Assembly: GCF_042468235.1 (NCBI RefSeq)
Contig: NZ_CP170386.1
Location: forward strand, 682,001-746,000
Reading direction: 5' to 3'
DNA from: Lonepinella sp042468235
Lineage (GTDB): Bacteria; Pseudomonadota; Gammaproteobacteria; Enterobacterales; Pasteurellaceae
Length of the DNA stretch: 64,000 bases
The notes under the pieces are model-generated. The model ran no database searches. It had not been told where the DNA came from and saw nothing but the letters and a program-made list of their open reading frames with translations. Made by a program: the position numbers and the translations under genes. Positions 63,751-64,000 of the stretch are shown here, piece by piece; the first letter of the stretch is position 1, and every line of letters begins with the position of its first letter.

Positions 63751-64000
63751 TTATTTAACCTTAACAATCCAGCCTTCAGGTGCTGGTTTGTCGCCAAATT
63801 GAATTCCAACTAATTCTTCATAAAGTTTACGAGTTACAGGTCCAACTTCAGTTTCTGAATAGAAAACATGGAAGTCATCACCATTGAGAATACCTCCGAT
63901 TGGCGTAATCACTGCTGCTGTACCACAAGCCCCCGCTTCGCTAAATTGATCTAATTGATTAATATATATATCACCTTCAATCGCTTCCATACCAAAGCGT
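63751..64000 (-). CDS. ilvE: Branched-chain amino-acid aminotransferase IlvE, C-terminal part
   Basis: The last 82 or so codons of the gene run off the right edge of the window. FSEAGACGTAAVITPIGG is the family C-terminal block, and the frame continues upstream as RFGMEAIEGD. It makes branched-chain amino acids from their keto acids using pyridoxal phosphate. The N-terminal part and PLP lysine are outside the window. Confidence 0.93.
   Translation of the reverse strand, partial: RFGMEAIEGDIYINQLDQFSEAGACGTAAVITPIGGILNGDDFHVFYSETEVGPVTRKLYEELVGIQFGDKPAPEGWIVKVK

Overview
The window comes from a member of the Pasteurellaceae that uses the Haemophilus-type DNA uptake signal. The 9-mer AAGTGCGGT or its complement occurs about forty times by eye, inside genes and as inverted pairs between genes, and base composition is AT-rich. 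The gene content (two thiamine riboswitches, lipoprotein-type PotD, DUF2310 protein, class 2 PyrD, POT transporter, RecB-RecD without RecC) fits that family. I cannot name the genus safely. Nearly everything is chromosomal core. There is no intact insertion sequence, prophage, CRISPR array or rRNA, and one tRNA (Gly-GCC).

Layout. 1-7.4 kb: the 3' end of an unidentified gene, a solitary AfuA-like periplasmic binding protein behind a TPP riboswitch, uvrD, rarD, and thiB-thiP behind a second TPP riboswitch, with no thiQ alongside. 7.5-13 kb: tRNA-Gly, orn, rsgA, argA with two ARG boxes, cpdB with a CRP-like site. 13-17 kb: potABCD polyamine uptake. 17-25 kb: pepT, the cydDC exporter, trxB, a YbbN/CnoX-like protein and a DUF2310 zinc-ribbon protein. 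25-28 kb: a HicAB-type toxin-antitoxin pair, yqcC-truC, grxB, a fructosamine-kinase-like gene. 28-40 kb: thrS behind a structured leader, metX behind MetJ boxes, recB-recD, a bioD-like gene, a POT-family transporter. 40-50 kb: pheS, an extra secreted-protein gene, pheT, ihfA, nlpC, pepN, pyrD, rnm, a LysR regulator. 50-59 kb: topA, yfbV, cvpA-purF behind a PurR box, pntAB. 59-64 kb: yeiH, a decayed moeB-like pseudogene, moeB-moeA, folE and the 3' end of ilvE. This last block is bracketed by two related palindromes that look like insertion-sequence ends.

Regulation is unusually readable by eye: two TPP riboswitches, a thrS operator carrying two tRNA-Thr anticodon mimics, tandem ARG boxes at argA, tandem MetJ boxes at metX, a PurR box at cvpA-purF, CRP-like sites at cpdB and the POT transporter, and a candidate operator at hicAB.

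I found no clearly new multi-gene system. The best candidates for something undescribed are the riboswitch-controlled AfuA-like binding protein with no transporter partners, the secreted-protein gene lodged between pheS and pheT, and the moeB-like pseudogene inside the palindrome-flanked block.
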